Positions 19,205 to 28,724 of a stretch of DNA of 64,000 nucleotides are shown piece by piece. The stretch comes from Mannheimia haemolytica (lineage in GTDB: Bacteria; Pseudomonadota; Gammaproteobacteria; Enterobacterales; Pasteurellaceae). Location: assembly GCA_900638155.1 (NCBI GenBank), contig LR134495.1:558001-622000 (forward strand), in the 5' to 3' direction. Both the position numbers and the translations under genes were made by a program. Below the pieces are notes generated by a model. That model did not search any database, had not been told where the DNA came from, and was given only the letters and a program-made list of their open reading frames with translations. Positions within the stretch are counted from its first letter, which is position 1. The number at the start of each line of letters is the position of its first letter.

Positions 19205-19528
19205 CTATTCTGCAAACATTTCCTGTAAAATACCTAATAACTTGTGCAGTGTTTCAGTCTCTAATTCTCCAACTTTTTTCACTAAGCGTGCTTTATCTAC
19301 CACCCTAATTTGCTCAGGTAGAATCAACCCTGACTTGCCTTGAAAATCCACAGGGATACGGAAAGGAGCTGGACGACTACCCGTTGTCATAGGTGCAATC
19401 AATGCTGTTCGTAGATAATCGTGTATTTCAGGTGGGGAGATAATCACACAAGGTCTGGTCTTCTGAATTTCACTGCCAATAGTCGGATCAAGATTAACAA
19501 GATAAATATCTCCTCTTACCATACCCAT
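19205..19528 (-). CDS. MazF/PemK-type toxin (endoribonuclease)
   Basis: A 107-residue MazF/PemK-family protein: VRGDIYLVNLDPTIGSEIQKTRP at the N-terminus (GDIY...L.P..G.E....RP signature), VIISPPEIHD, LIAPMTTGSRP and SGLILPEQIRVVDKARL. Members cut single-stranded mRNA at short sites and are neutralised by the cognate antitoxin. The start overlaps the end of the antitoxin gene by 13 bases (an alternative ATG at 19522 overlaps by 7). All signature positions look intact, so it is probably active. Confidence 0.9.
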   Translation of the reverse strand: MGMVRGDIYLVNLDPTIGSEIQKTRPCVIISPPEIHDYLRTALIAPMTTGSRPAPFRIPVDFQGKSGLILPEQIRVVDKARLVKKVGELETETLHKLLGILQEMFAE

Positions 19529-19755
19529 TCGTCCTCAATATCAACCGGAAAATCAAGTAACTGATCATCACCGCTTTCAGAAATCTGACGGGCAGCTAAC
19601 GCCCAACCTTGTCGGGATTTTGGAGGAGCAGAAAGAATGATTTTATTATCTTTTACCTCCATTTCTAACTGATTGCCCAAACCGAGCTGTAATAAAACGG
19701 CTTTCGGAATAATGACAGCTTGCGAATTCCCCAGCTTTCGTAATGAAACTTGCAT
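19516..19755 (-). CDS. MazE-like antitoxin (AbrB/SpoVT fold)
   Basis: A 79-residue antitoxin. The N-terminal swapped-hairpin AbrB domain spans about residues 1-47 (LRKLGNSQAVIIPKAVLLQL, then MEVKDNKIILSAP). The acidic C-terminal tail (FPVDIEDEWVW) is the part that normally wraps the MazF toxin. The gene precedes and overlaps the toxin, the usual order. MazE dimers usually bind palindromes near their own promoter. A 15-bp palindrome lies about 90 bases upstream but may instead belong to purL. Confidence 0.88.
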   Translation of the reverse strand: MQVSLRKLGNSQAVIIPKAVLLQLGLGNQLEMEVKDNKIILSAPPKSRQGWALAARQISESGDDQLLDFPVDIEDEWVW

Positions 19756-19845
19756 ATTCTCTCCTTGGTTGTAATAACAAAGTTATTATATTGAAGTGTA
19801 AATACAAACACAAGCGGTGAGATTTCAGTGATTTTTTGCAAAGTG

Positions 19846-19883
19846 TTCATTAGTATCGAACAAATTTATTCGATACTAATGAA
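19846..19883. repeat. 15-bp perfect palindrome between mazE and purL
   Basis: TTCATTAGTATCGAA (19846-19860) / TTCGATACTAATGAA (19869-19883), 8-base spacer. There is no T-run after either arm, so it is not a standard terminator. It lies in a divergent promoter region and could be an operator. Confidence 0.6.
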
Positions 19884-19896
19884 TAAATATATCTAG

Positions 19897-19933
19897 CAGC
19901 AAACGGTTGCCAAAATATAGCAATCGTTTGCGT
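19897..19933 (+). promoter_or_regulatory. Two PurR-type operators before purL
   Basis: GCAAACGGTTGC (core of a box at 19897-19912) and GCAATCGTTTGC followed by GT (box at 19918-19933) both match the PurR operator ACGCAAACGTTTGCGT with one core mismatch each. The second is just upstream of a TATAAT (19941-19946), so a repressor bound there would block the purL promoter. This is the known purine-control pattern of gammaproteobacteria. Confidence 0.75.
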
Positions 19934-19984
19934 AATAAATTATAATCACTATAGTTTTTCATCTTAAATAGGAAAATTCCACCA

Positions 19985-22900
19985 ATGACTATGCAAACCT
20001 TTCGTGGCTCGCCTGCCTTATCTGCTTTTCGCATTCAACAACTTCTGCAAAAATTCCAGCAAAATCAATTACCTGTAAACTCAGTTTATGCGGAGTTTTT
20101 GCATTTTATCGCCCTAAATCGACCGCTTGTAGCCGATGAGGCACAGAAATTGGTGGAGTTATTACATTATGGTGAAAGTTTGGAACAGCGTGAGCCGACA
20201 GGGTTTTGCCTGATTGTTACCCCTCGTATCGGCACGATTTCCTCGTGGTCGTCTAAGGCAACCGACATCGCCCACAACTGCGGTTTGGCGGCAGTGGAGC
20301 GAATTGAGCGTGGCACGGCGTATTATCTGGATTTTTCTGAAACGCCGAGCGAAAGCCAGCTTGCGACTTTGAAAGGCTTGTTGCACGACCGTATGATGGA
20401 AACGGTATTAGATAACACCGACCAAGGCGAGCAACTCTTTGCTCAACAAGAACCGAAGCCGTTTACCAGCGTGGATATTTTAGGCGGTGGTCGTCAGGCG
20501 TTAGAAGATGCGAACGTGAATTTAGGTTTGGCGTTGGCGGACGATGAAATTGATTATTTGGTGGAAAATTTCACCGCACTTGGGCGTAACCCGAACGATA
20601 TTGAACTGTATATGTTCGCTCAAGCCAACTCGGAGCATTGCCGTCACAAAATTTTCAACGCCGACTGGACGATTGACGGCGTAAAACAGGAAAAATCCCT
20701 GTTTAAGATGATTAAAAACACCTTTGAGAAAACCCCGGACTATGTACTTTCCGCCTACAAAGACAATGCGGCGGTGATGGAAGGCTCAACGGTCGGGCGT
20801 TTCTTCCCCGACCAAGACGGGCAATATCGCTATCATCAAGAAGATGCCCATATTTTAATGAAAGTGGAAACCCACAACCACCCGACCGCGATTTCGCCCT
20901 TCCCGGGGGCGGCGACAGGTTCGGGCGGTGAAATTCGAGACGAAGGGGCGACAGGGCGTGGGGCGAAACCGAAAGCCGGTTTAACGGGCTTTTCGGTGTC
21001 AAATTTAGTGATCCCGAACTTTGAACAGCCGTGGGAGAATCCGCTTTCCAAGCCGAATCGCATTGCCTCGGCGTTAGATATTATGATCGAAGGTCCGCTA
21101 GGCGGAGCTGCTTTTAACAATGAATTTGGTCGCCCTGCATTGTTGGGGTATTTCCGTACCTATGAAGAAAAAGTGAACAGTTTTGCTGGTGAGGAAGTGC
21201 GAGGCTACCACAAGCCGATTATGCTTGCCGGTGGTATCGGCAACATTCGTGCCGAACACGTTCAGAAAGGCGAAATCCCAGTGGGAGCAAAACTCATCGT
21301 GCTTGGCGGCCCGGCAATGAACATTGGCTTAGGGGGTGGGGCAGCATCGTCAATGGCATCAGGGAAATCCAAAGAAGATTTGGATTTTGCTTCCGTTCAG
21401 CGTGAAAACCCGGAAATGGAACGCCGTTGCCAAGAGGTTATTGACCGTTGCTGGCAGATGGGCGATGAGAACCCGATTTTATTTATTCACGATGTAGGGG
21501 CTGGCGGTTTGTCTAACGCTATGCCTGAATTGGTGCACGATGGCGAGCGGGGCGGTAAGTTTGACCTGCGTAAAATCCTGTGCGATGAAAAGGGAATGTC
21601 GCCGCTTGAAATTTGGTGTAACGAATCGCAAGAGCGTTATGTACTGGCAGTCGCCCCTGAAAAGCTCGATATTTTCACCGCACTTTGCGAGCGTGAACGT
21701 GCCCCGTTTGCAGTGATTGGAGAGGCAACCGAGGAGAAACATTTAGAGCTTGCCGATCCGCATTTTGGCAATAAACCGATTGATTTGCCGATGAACGTAT
21801 TGCTCGGCAAAACCCCGAAAATGCAGCGTGATGTTTCGTCAAAAAATGTGAAAAATCCACCGCTTGCAACCGACAATATCGACCTCAAAGAGGCATTCCA
21901 CCGTGTGCTACGCTTGCCGGTGGTAGCGGAAAAAACCTTCTTAATTACCATTGGCGACCGCTCGGTCACAGGAATGGTGGCACAAGATCAGATGGTCGGC
22001 CCGTGGCAAATTCCGGTGGCGGATTGTGCGGTAACCACTGCAAGTCTGGACAGCTATTTTGGAGAAGCAATGGCAATGGGTGAACGTGCTCCAGTGGCAT
22101 TGCTCGATTTCGCCGCCTCCTCTCGCTTGGCAGTTGCCGAAAGCATTACAAACATTGCAGCGACCAACATTGGCGACATTAAACGCATTAAACTATCCGC
22201 CAACTGGATGTCGGCAGCCGGCCACGAGGGAGAAGACGCCGGGCTTTATGAGGCGGTAAAAGCGGTAGGAGAGGAGCTTTGCCCTGAACTTGGTATTACC
22301 ATTCCGGTGGGTAAAGATTCGATGTCGATGCGTACCACTTGGATCGATGCTGGTGAACAAAAATCGGTAACCGCTCCGCTTTCGCTCGTGATTTCGGCAT
22401 TTGCCCGTGTAGAAGATGTGCGTAAAACCGCCACCCCACAACTTCGCACCGACAAAGGCGACACTCGCTTGTTACTCATTGACTTGGGCGAAGGCAACAA
22501 CCGCTTAGGGGCAACGGCGTTGGCTCAGGTATATAAACAACTTGGCGACAAACCTGCCGATGTGGTGAATGTGGCTCGCTTAAAAGGCTTCTTCAACGCA
22601 ATGCAAACCCTTGTCGCACAAGGAAAATTGCTTGCCTACCACGACCGCTCGGACGGTGGTTTAATCACCACGCTGGCGGAAATGGCGTTTGCAGGGAATT
22701 GTGGTGTAAATGTTAATATCTCATCGTTATTTGATAGTGGAAAAGGCTGGGCTATTGAGTTAGGTGCAAGCCTTGAAGAGGAAGAACAATTTAAACGTCA
22801 ATTTAATGAGTTAGCGATTTTATTTAATGAAGAACTCGGGGCTGTAATACAAGTTCGAGAAGCTGATTTGGAAGGAGTACAAGCGGTCTTGTCTTCTCAA

Positions 22901-23950
22901 AATCTTGCAGATATTACACATAATATTGGTACGGTAGAAAATAGCGATCATTTTGAAATTTGCTATCTTGGAAAAACGGTCTTCAACCAAAAACGTTCCG
23001 AACTGCGTGGCATTTGGGCGGAACTCACCCACCAAATGCAACGTTTGCGAGACAACCCTGAATGTGCCGACCAAGAATTTGCGGCGAAAAAAGACCCGAA
23101 TAACAAGGGCTTATCTGCATTTTTAACTTACGATGTGAACGAAGACATCGCCGCCCCATACATCAACAAAGGCGTAAAACCGAGTGTAGCGATTTTGCGT
23201 GAGCAAGGCGTAAACAGCCACTACGAAATGGCGGCAGCTTTTGACCGTGCCGGTTTCAACGCTATTGACGTGCATATGTCGGATTTAATTGCAGGCAGAC
23301 GCAACCTTAACGACTTCAACGCAATGGTAGCCTGCGGCGGCTTCTCTTACGGCGATGTATTAGGCGCAGGCGGTGGTTGGGCGAAATCCATTCTGTTCAA
23401 CCCGATGTTGCGTGACCAATTCAGCCAATTCTTCGCCAATCCGAACACATTAACTCTTGGCGTGTGCAACGGCTGCCAAATGGTTTCGAATTTAGCGGAA
23501 ATCATTCCGGGTACTGAAAACTGGCCTCGCTTTGTATGGAATAAATCCGAACGCTTTGAGGCTCGTGTGGCGATGGTCAAAATCAACGAAACCAACTCCG
23601 TCTGGTTCAATGGAATGGCAGGCAGCCATATGCCGATTGCGGTTTCGCACGGCGAGGGAAGAGTGGAGTTCAAGCGGTCAGATCAGCTTGAAAATTTGCA
23701 AAAACAGCATTTGATTGCTGCTCAATATGTAGACTACAATCTGAATCCAACCGAACAATACCCAGCCAACCCGAACGGCTCGGCATTAGGCATTACCGCC
23801 TTAACCAACGTTGATGGACGAGTAGCCATTATGATGCCACACCCTGAACGAGTGTTCCGTGCGGTCAGCAACTCTTGGGCTCCGGAAGATTGGACGGAAG
23901 ATGGGGCTTGGGTGAGGTTGTTTAGGAATGCGAGGGTTGGGTTGGGGTAA
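19985..23950 (+). CDS. purL: Phosphoribosylformylglycinamidine synthase PurL
   Basis: A 1321-residue large-type (fused) FGAM synthase. It converts FGAR, glutamine and ATP to FGAM in the fourth step of purine synthesis. The N-terminal domain starts [11 protein letters not shown]. The central synthetase halves contain [30 protein letters not shown] and [18 protein letters not shown]. The C-terminal glutamine amidotransferase has the nucleophile Cys in LGVCNGCQM and the His/Glu part in [10 protein letters not shown]. The size is normal. An AGGA site 11 bases upstream favours the first ATG over a second at 19991. PurR-type boxes precede it. Confidence 0.97.
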   Translation: MTMQTFRGSPALSAFRIQQLLQKFQQNQLPVNSVYAEFLHFIALNRPLVADEAQKLVELLHYGESLEQREPTGFCLIVTPRIGTISSWSSKATDIAHNCGLAAVERIERGTAYYLDFSETPSESQLATLKGLLHDRMMETVLDNTDQGEQLFAQQEPKPFTSVDILGGGRQALEDANVNLGLALADDEIDYLVENFTALGRNPNDIELYMFAQANSEHCRHKIFNADWTIDGVKQEKSLFKMIKNTFEKTPDYVLSAYKDNAAVMEGSTVGRFFPDQDGQYRYHQEDAHILMKVETHNHPTAISPFPGAATGSGGEIRDEGATGRGAKPKAGLTGFSVSNLVIPNFEQPWENPLSKPNRIASALDIMIEGPLGGAAFNNEFGRPALLGYFRTYEEKVNSFAGEEVRGYHKPIMLAGGIGNIRAEHVQKGEIPVGAKLIVLGGPAMNIGLGGGAASSMASGKSKEDLDFASVQRENPEMERRCQEVIDRCWQMGDENPILFIHDVGAGGLSNAMPELVHDGERGGKFDLRKILCDEKGMSPLEIWCNESQERYVLAVAPEKLDIFTALCERERAPFAVIGEATEEKHLELADPHFGNKPIDLPMNVLLGKTPKMQRDVSSKNVKNPPLATDNIDLKEAFHRVLRLPVVAEKTFLITIGDRSVTGMVAQDQMVGPWQIPVADCAVTTASLDSYFGEAMAMGERAPVALLDFAASSRLAVAESITNIAATNIGDIKRIKLSANWMSAAGHEGEDAGLYEAVKAVGEELCPELGITIPVGKDSMSMRTTWIDAGEQKSVTAPLSLVISAFARVEDVRKTATPQLRTDKGDTRLLLIDLGEGNNRLGATALAQVYKQLGDKPADVVNVARLKGFFNAMQTLVAQGKLLAYHDRSDGGLITTLAEMAFAGNCGVNVNISSLFDSGKGWAIELGASLEEEEQFKRQFNELAILFNEELGAVIQVREADLEGVQAVLSSQNLADITHNIGTVENSDHFEICYLGKTVFNQKRSELRGIWAELTHQMQRLRDNPECADQEFAAKKDPNNKGLSAFLTYDVNEDIAAPYINKGVKPSVAILREQGVNSHYEMAAAFDRAGFNAIDVHMSDLIAGRRNLNDFNAMVACGGFSYGDVLGAGGGWAKSILFNPMLRDQFSQFFANPNTLTLGVCNGCQMVSNLAEIIPGTENWPRFVWNKSERFEARVAMVKINETNSVWFNGMAGSHMPIAVSHGEGRVEFKRSDQLENLQKQHLIAAQYVDYNLNPTEQYPANPNGSALGITALTNVDGRVAIMMPHPERVFRAVSNSWAPEDWTEDGAWVRLFRNARVGLG

Positions 23951-23959
23951 TTCAAGATT

Positions 23960-24006
23960 AAAGGTAGCTAAACTAATGAGTATATTAAGTAGCTACCTTT
24001 CTTATG
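23960..24006 (+). terminator. Terminator after purL
   Basis: 11-bp stem AAAGGTAGCTA (23960-23970) / TAGCTACCTTT (23990-24000) with a 19-base loop, followed by CTTATG. A second small palindrome, ATCCCTCTA (24029-24037) / TAGAGGGAT (24049-24057), follows within 30 bases. It marks the left edge of the AT-rich insert. Confidence 0.65.
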
Positions 24007-24182
24007 AAGAAGAATACATGATAGAAAAATCCCTCTAAATTTTGAATCTAGAGGGATGTAGGGTGGATTGGGTGCTAACACCTGAGATTCACTCATAATG
24101 TTAGGCCATATCCTATTATTTATAAGTATCACAATATGTGATAAACTTCTTACATCATACACCTTTCTAAGAAAAATACAAC

Positions 24183-26027
24183 ATGAAAATAGACAAATAC
24201 CATGATTTATCTGAATTTTCTCAATCGGAACGCTTTTTTTTATCTTGCTGGTATAATTTAGTACATGAATCATCGTTAGATTCATATAGAGTTCGAATAA
24301 TGAACCCACTAAATATTACAGAGGAATTAAAACAAATCTTAACAGTATCTCATTCAAATAATGAGGATATTTTTCTTGTGTATGATGAGTTTATTTCTAT
24401 AATTGAAAAGGATTTGTTTTTTAAGGAAACAAAAGATTCTAAGTTAATAATAGAGAGCATAAGTAAATCTATCATTAATAAAAGCAAACAGCCAATCGGG
24501 AAATCTTTTAAATTTGAAAAGAATAATATTGCCACAATATCATTTATTGATGAATTGATAATTAATATACATGAGAAGTATATAGATTTCTGTATTGAGT
24601 GGTTTATAGAGAATCTTAAAAATGGCTTAACAAGAGAAATTAAAAGCAACATAAAGAATCAATTAAATCATTTTATTAGTTTTCTGATTCATAAGGGATA
24701 TGACATTAAGACGTTAGTCGATTATTATAATAACATACTTACAAGGGATAAGAAAAAGTATTACAAGAAATTTATTGATAGGCTTAGGCTTTTGAAAAGA
24801 ATAATATCAGGAAAAGATGATCAGAGAGATATTATATTTTGTATCTGCGGAAATAATAAATCTGATATAGATAACTTCCCGATAGAGTTTTTTAATGAAA
24901 TAACAAATATAAACTTCTTTTGAGAGATTACTGATATTAAGACTTATTTGTCTAGTAAAGAACCTATTAGGGAATTAACAGAAGATAATGTATCTAAAAT
25001 AGATTCTATATTTAATAGAAGAGATTATCAACATAAAATATATGTCCTGTTATCTATAAATGGTGTTGATGGTAAAGCAGCTGGTTTCAAAGCATACCAA
25101 CAATTAAATAGTATTCTTGATTTAATTAGGTTTGAGTTTTTCGAAAGGTCATTATATATATCTGATTCTTTTGCTTTCCTACATACAAAGAAAATAATCG
25201 AACATAAAATAAATTTCTCCATCCCCAATCCTAAAGATGAATTTAATTTAGATGGTTTAAAATCTTTTTTAGGTAATTTCTTTTTGGCATTATTTAATTC
25301 GAATATATCTGAATCAACAAATATGCATATAACATCCGCACTACAATTTTATAGATATGGTAAGGATTCAAATAATCAGTTAAATAAATTAACAAATTGG
25401 TGGACGGCTCTAGAACACTTAACATCTCAAAAGAAAATAGGTAGTATAGGTGGTTGTATAATAGAAAATATTCCATTGATTTTATCTAAGTTGTATCTAA
25501 GTAAACATTTGTCATATATTAAGAAGGAGTTAGTTAGGTTTAATATAGAATTAAAAAGTGAATCTGGAGAAGATGTTTTATTAAAAGAGAAGAGTAATGC
25601 TGATTTTTTTAAGATTTTAAGAGATGATTTTTATAAAAAACAAATTGTAAACCATTTAAATGGTATTGATACTTACATTTCTTTCTGCATAGATTGTTTT
25701 ATTGAAGATATCTTAGATGATAATAAGGTGTTTTCTATTTTATCTAAGCATAGGGATGTTATAGAAAAACAATTACAACGAATATATAGAACTAGATGTG
25801 ATATTGTTCACAGTTCAAAGTCAAACATAAATACTGCATTGCTTTGTTCTCATTTAGAGTATTATTTAAAGGTTTTATTTAATCAGATTATATTATATTT
25901 CGGTAAAAGATCTTATATCAAAACATTAGATGAGTTTTTTAAACGTGAGTTTGTAGAGTTTGGTGATTTATTTGATGATAATGTTAAAGATAAATCTCTA
26001 CTCTTAGAGAAATTGCTAACATTATAG
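24183..26027 (+). pseudogene. Large HEPN-motif protein gene interrupted by an in-frame TGA
   Basis: Two stretches (24183-24923 and 24924-26027) lie in one reading frame, separated only by the TGA at 24921-24923. Together they form one 615-codon gene. The second stretch has no ATG near its start and no good ribosome site before its TTG at 24948, so it is unlikely to be a separate gene. The N-terminal half (246 residues) is rich in Lys, Ile and Asn and is not recognised. The C-terminal part has LTNWWTALEHLT, then RTRCDIVHSSKS, whose R-x4-H (codons about 538-543) is the catalytic motif of HEPN RNases, as in ApeA-like and abortive-infection proteins. Base composition is much more AT-rich than purL. 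Either a recent knockout, a base-call error, or readthrough. Confidence 0.65.
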
Positions 26028-26032
26028 CCCCC

Positions 26033-26061
26033 GATGGCACAAGCGTCTCGCTTGTGTCATC
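26033..26061. repeat. REP hairpin 1
   Basis: GATGGCACAAGCG (26033-26045), TCT, CGCTTGTGTCATC (26049-26061). It is a member of the GATGGYRCMAGCG...CGCTKGYRCCATC family found around the RAYT gene at 39.1 kb. Confidence 0.75.
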
Positions 26062-26244
26062 GTTATTCTTGCCTTGCCTATCATTTGTTGTAAATCATTG
26101 TTTCCACAAATAACAAGCGGTTAGATTTTTGTGAAAATTTGCAAAGACAGGATTATTTTTGCGATCTCGGTCGAAAAAATTGTATTGTGTGATGGTGATA
26201 TTATATGTTCTGTTTATTCTTATCCCATTTAATTGGGAGGGGTA

Positions 26245-26298
26245 ATGAGCCGAAAATATGAATTCCACGAAAAGAACAGTGCCTATTATTTAAGTTTT
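26245..26298 (+). pseudogene. Remnant of a RAYT transposase gene (N-terminal 18 codons)
   Basis: After GGGAGGGGTA an ATG opens MSRKYEFHEKNSAYYLSF, which aligns with the first 18 residues of the intact RAYT at 39093-39644 (MSRKYKFYEKSGAYFVSF). Similarity then stops abruptly. It lies about 180 bases after a REP hairpin, the same relation as at the intact locus. It appears truncated by the rearrangement that placed the nuclease-like gene here. Confidence 0.7.
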
Positions 26299-26321
26299 AT
26301 ACAGCATATTGGATCGATATT

Positions 26322-27098
26322 TTATTCTTCAGGTTTATTTTTAAGTATATTTAAAAACCTTCTCCAATTCTTTCTATAATATTCTTCGATATAAGCTACA
26401 AATTCTAAATTACTCGTGTTTTTGGTACAAATAGAACCCTCTGGGATAAAAAGCGCATTATTGGAATTATAATCGGAATCCATATAGCAACTACATATAC
26501 CGATATGAGGGTTCTTTCTATTATTGAGTAATCTACCTTGTGCTCTTTCTATCAATGAGAGCGGTAATCGATCAATAAAACATTCTCTAAGTGAATGAAA
26601 AGTATCATTGTCTCCTACAGTGCCAAGCAGCATTTTTTCCCAAGTATGTGAAGGACTCATATCTGACACAATAAAATGACAAATCGCCACATATGGGAAA
26701 CCTATATCATATAGTCCTTGGGCTTGAGTAAAACCAAATTTCTTAGGTGATTTTCCTTGCTGTTCATATGATGCTCGTATAACCTTTGCTTCTATAGCAA
26801 GGGATTCTGAAAAGATAATATTCTCCTCAGTATAAGGAATGATTAACATATCAACATCTCCCGGCTTATTTAAGTTTTGATGAAGTTCTTTAGAGGGGAT
26901 AAGAATAGTCGCCAAAACGCCTTTATAGTCAGAGATATTAAAAAATGTAGGATGAGTTTTTCTTAAACACTCACCTAATAATCTCATATTAGCTATCAGT
27001 CTTAACAGCATTCCATTTTCATTATGATGGTTCATCCACTCTTTAGGACAAAAAAGAGGAGTATTACTAGTAAGTGGCTTAGTTTTATAGAGTTCCAT
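26322..27098 (-). CDS. Unknown protein, candidate PD-(D/E)XK nuclease
   Basis: A 258-residue protein I do not recognise by name. Residues 79-105 read as a restriction-endonuclease-like core: PGDVDMLIIP (Asp81/Asp83), a short loop, then LAIEAKV (Glu103-x-Lys105). TQAQGLY (Gln125/127) lies some 20 residues later, a spacing like the D...E-x-K...Q pattern of RecB/Mrr-like nucleases. There is no signal peptide or membrane span. Composition is AT-rich, like the HEPN gene it converges on, and unlike purL and yeiH. The ribosome site is weak. The context suggests a small defence or mobile island; the function is not shown. Confidence 0.5.
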   Translation of the reverse strand: MELYKTKPLTSNTPLFCPKEWMNHHNENGMLLRLIANMRLLGECLRKTHPTFFNISDYKGVLATILIPSKELHQNLNKPGDVDMLIIPYTEENIIFSESLAIEAKVIRASYEQQGKSPKKFGFTQAQGLYDIGFPYVAICHFIVSDMSPSHTWEKMLLGTVGDNDTFHSLRECFIDRLPLSLIERAQGRLLNNRKNPHIGICSCYMDSDYNSNNALFIPEGSICTKNTSNLEFVAYIEEYYRKNWRRFLNILKNKPEE

Positions 27099-27504
27099 TT
27101 GCTATTTTTAATTAAGCGATATGTATATTCTCCATACCATTAGGTAGAGGATATTTTAAACAGTTTTTAAGGTTTCGAGCAGTTGTGGTTGGAGACGAGC
27201 GCCATCTGAGGATAAGAGCGATCTCCAGCATTTTTGAATTTTTTCTGTTACAAGCGGTTTAATTTCCTCAATTTTTTGCAAAATTCTTTCAAAATCTTAC
27301 CGCTTGCCTGTTTTTCGGCGTAGAATGACCAAACCCATTCAGTGGGAGTTCTTATTAGCCAATCCACGCCGTTCTCGTCAATGTCGGTTTTTCTGCAAAG
27401 TTTTTCATATTCTGCTGTTAAGTAGGGTTAGAGCTTTCTTGTATGAAGCAAAACGGAAATTATATGCAAAATCAGGGTGGAAAATTATTTTGTAAGGAGT
27501 CGCG
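27099..27504. other. Gap with an inverted uptake-sequence pair
   Basis: I see no convincing gene here. ACAAGCGGTTT (from 27250) and ACCGCTTG (27299-27306) form an inverted pair that could act as a terminator. A short open stretch at 27304-27495 has no family resemblance and a poor start. The yeiH ribosome site (TAAGGAGTCGCG) is at the right end. Confidence 0.5.
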
Positions 27505-28503
27505 ATGAAAAAATATCTAGCTGGTTTAATGCTTGTTAGCCTAATTACTTTAATTTCCAAGTGGATTTCTTTAACTACATTTGCACAGCATTTACACCTA
27601 AGTGCCTTAGTGCTGGCGATCTTATTGGGTTTTATAGTGGGGAATCTTGGCTATCAGCGAATAGAAAGGCAAGCAGCCGCCGGCGTGAATTTTGCCAAAG
27701 GTATGATACTACGTGCCGGTATTATGCTTTATGGATTTAATTTAACCTTGCAAGATATTCAATTGGTTGGACTCAATGCTATTGCAACTGATGCAATAAT
27801 GCTAGTAAGCACTTTTATTATCACTTGCATTATTGGCATGTATTGGTTGAAGTTAGATAAGCAGCTTGTTTATCTTACTGCTACTGGTTGTAGTATTTGT
27901 GGAGCAGCGGCTATTTTAGGTGCGCAATCCGTCGTGAAGGCAGATTCACATAAAGTTTCGGTTGCGATTGCATTAATTGTGATTTTTGGCTCTATTGCGA
28001 TGTTTTTATATCCTGCATTATATCAATTATCATGTGGCTTAAGCGACAATCAATTCGGGATTTATATTGGCTCGTCTATTCATGAGGTCGCTCAAGTTTA
28101 TAGTGCAGGCAACATGTTAAGTTCAGGGTTAGCAGATGTAGCAGTAATCAGCAAGATGGTTCGTGTAATTATGCTTGCTCCTTTTCTAATTTTTCTCTCT
28201 TTTTATTTGCAGTGCGACCAACAAGCCTCTCGTCCTTTTATGATGCCTTGGTTTGCTATTTTATTTATTGTGATAGCATTGATTAACTCTACCGGTTGGA
28301 TAGCCCCTGAAATAGTGGTATGGCTTAGCCAGATTTCGGCAATTTTGTTAATGATGGCAATGGCAGCAATGGGGGTAACAACGCAACTTTCAACGCTAAA
28401 AAATGCCGGATTAGCACCGTTACTCCTTGGCTTTTTGATCTTTATTTGGTTAGTGATTGGCGGCTTTTTCGTAAATTATGCCATGCAATGGCTGTTTGGC
28501 TAG
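27505..28503 (+). CDS. YeiH/UPF0324 family membrane transporter
   Basis: A 332-residue polytopic inner membrane protein with about ten hydrophobic segments. Family marks include LALVLAILLGFIVGN-like residues 33-47, the GMILRAGIMLYGFNLTLQDI segment, CSICGAAAI, the SSIHEVAQVYSAG motif and the C-terminal AMAAMGVTTQLSTLKNAG. These are typical of the Cons_hypoth698/YeiH family, sometimes called putative sulfate exporters; the substrate is not proven. No LysR regulator (YeiE type) is adjacent. A RAYT gene remnant lies just downstream. Confidence 0.88.
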   Translation: MKKYLAGLMLVSLITLISKWISLTTFAQHLHLSALVLAILLGFIVGNLGYQRIERQAAAGVNFAKGMILRAGIMLYGFNLTLQDIQLVGLNAIATDAIMLVSTFIITCIIGMYWLKLDKQLVYLTATGCSICGAAAILGAQSVVKADSHKVSVAIALIVIFGSIAMFLYPALYQLSCGLSDNQFGIYIGSSIHEVAQVYSAGNMLSSGLADVAVISKMVRVIMLAPFLIFLSFYLQCDQQASRPFMMPWFAILFIVIALINSTGWIAPEIVVWLSQISAILLMMAMAAMGVTTQLSTLKNAGLAPLLLGFLIFIWLVIGGFFVNYAMQWLFG

Positions 28504-28557
28504 CAAGTTAAATGGTGGGTAGCGAAAGCGCATTTCCAGATAGTATTAGAGTTCCCT

Positions 28558-28665
28558 AATGGCGCTTATGTTGTGAGTTTTGCAACCGTTTATTGGGTTA
28601 ATGTATTTGTTAGAGATCGCTATTTCCAGACGATTATTGAAGCCTTGGATTTATTGCCACATTAA
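28558..28665 (+). pseudogene. Second RAYT transposase remnant
   Basis: NGAYVVSFATVYWVNVFVR followed by DRYFQTIIEALDLLPH-stop aligns with residues about 12-42 of the intact RAYT (SGAYFVSFATVYWIDLFIR, EDYFQTIIQSLDY). No start codon or C-terminal HUH motif remains. It overlaps in coverage with the remnant at 26245, so the two come from different copies. Confidence 0.78.
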
Positions 28666-28724
28666 ACTTCCATTACCAGAAATTGTCTTTATTATGGCTA
28701 TTTTATTTTTATAAAGGAGACAAT

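Noticed and set aside
23968..24309. Minus-strand open stretch of 113 codons after purL
   Set aside because: It crosses the purL terminator and the start of the HEPN gene. The translation shows no domain; probably chance in AT-rich DNA.
24921..24923. TGA as a selenocysteine codon
   Set aside because: No obvious SECIS-type hairpin just downstream and no selenoprotein family resemblance. A premature stop is simpler.
24948..26027. Second half of the HEPN gene as an independent gene starting at TTG
   Set aside because: Same frame as the first half, no Shine-Dalgarno sequence, and continuous coding back to the TGA. Treated as one broken gene.
27304..27495. Open stretch upstream of yeiH (63 codons)
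   Set aside because: No ribosome site, Arg-rich low-complexity translation, no recognised family.
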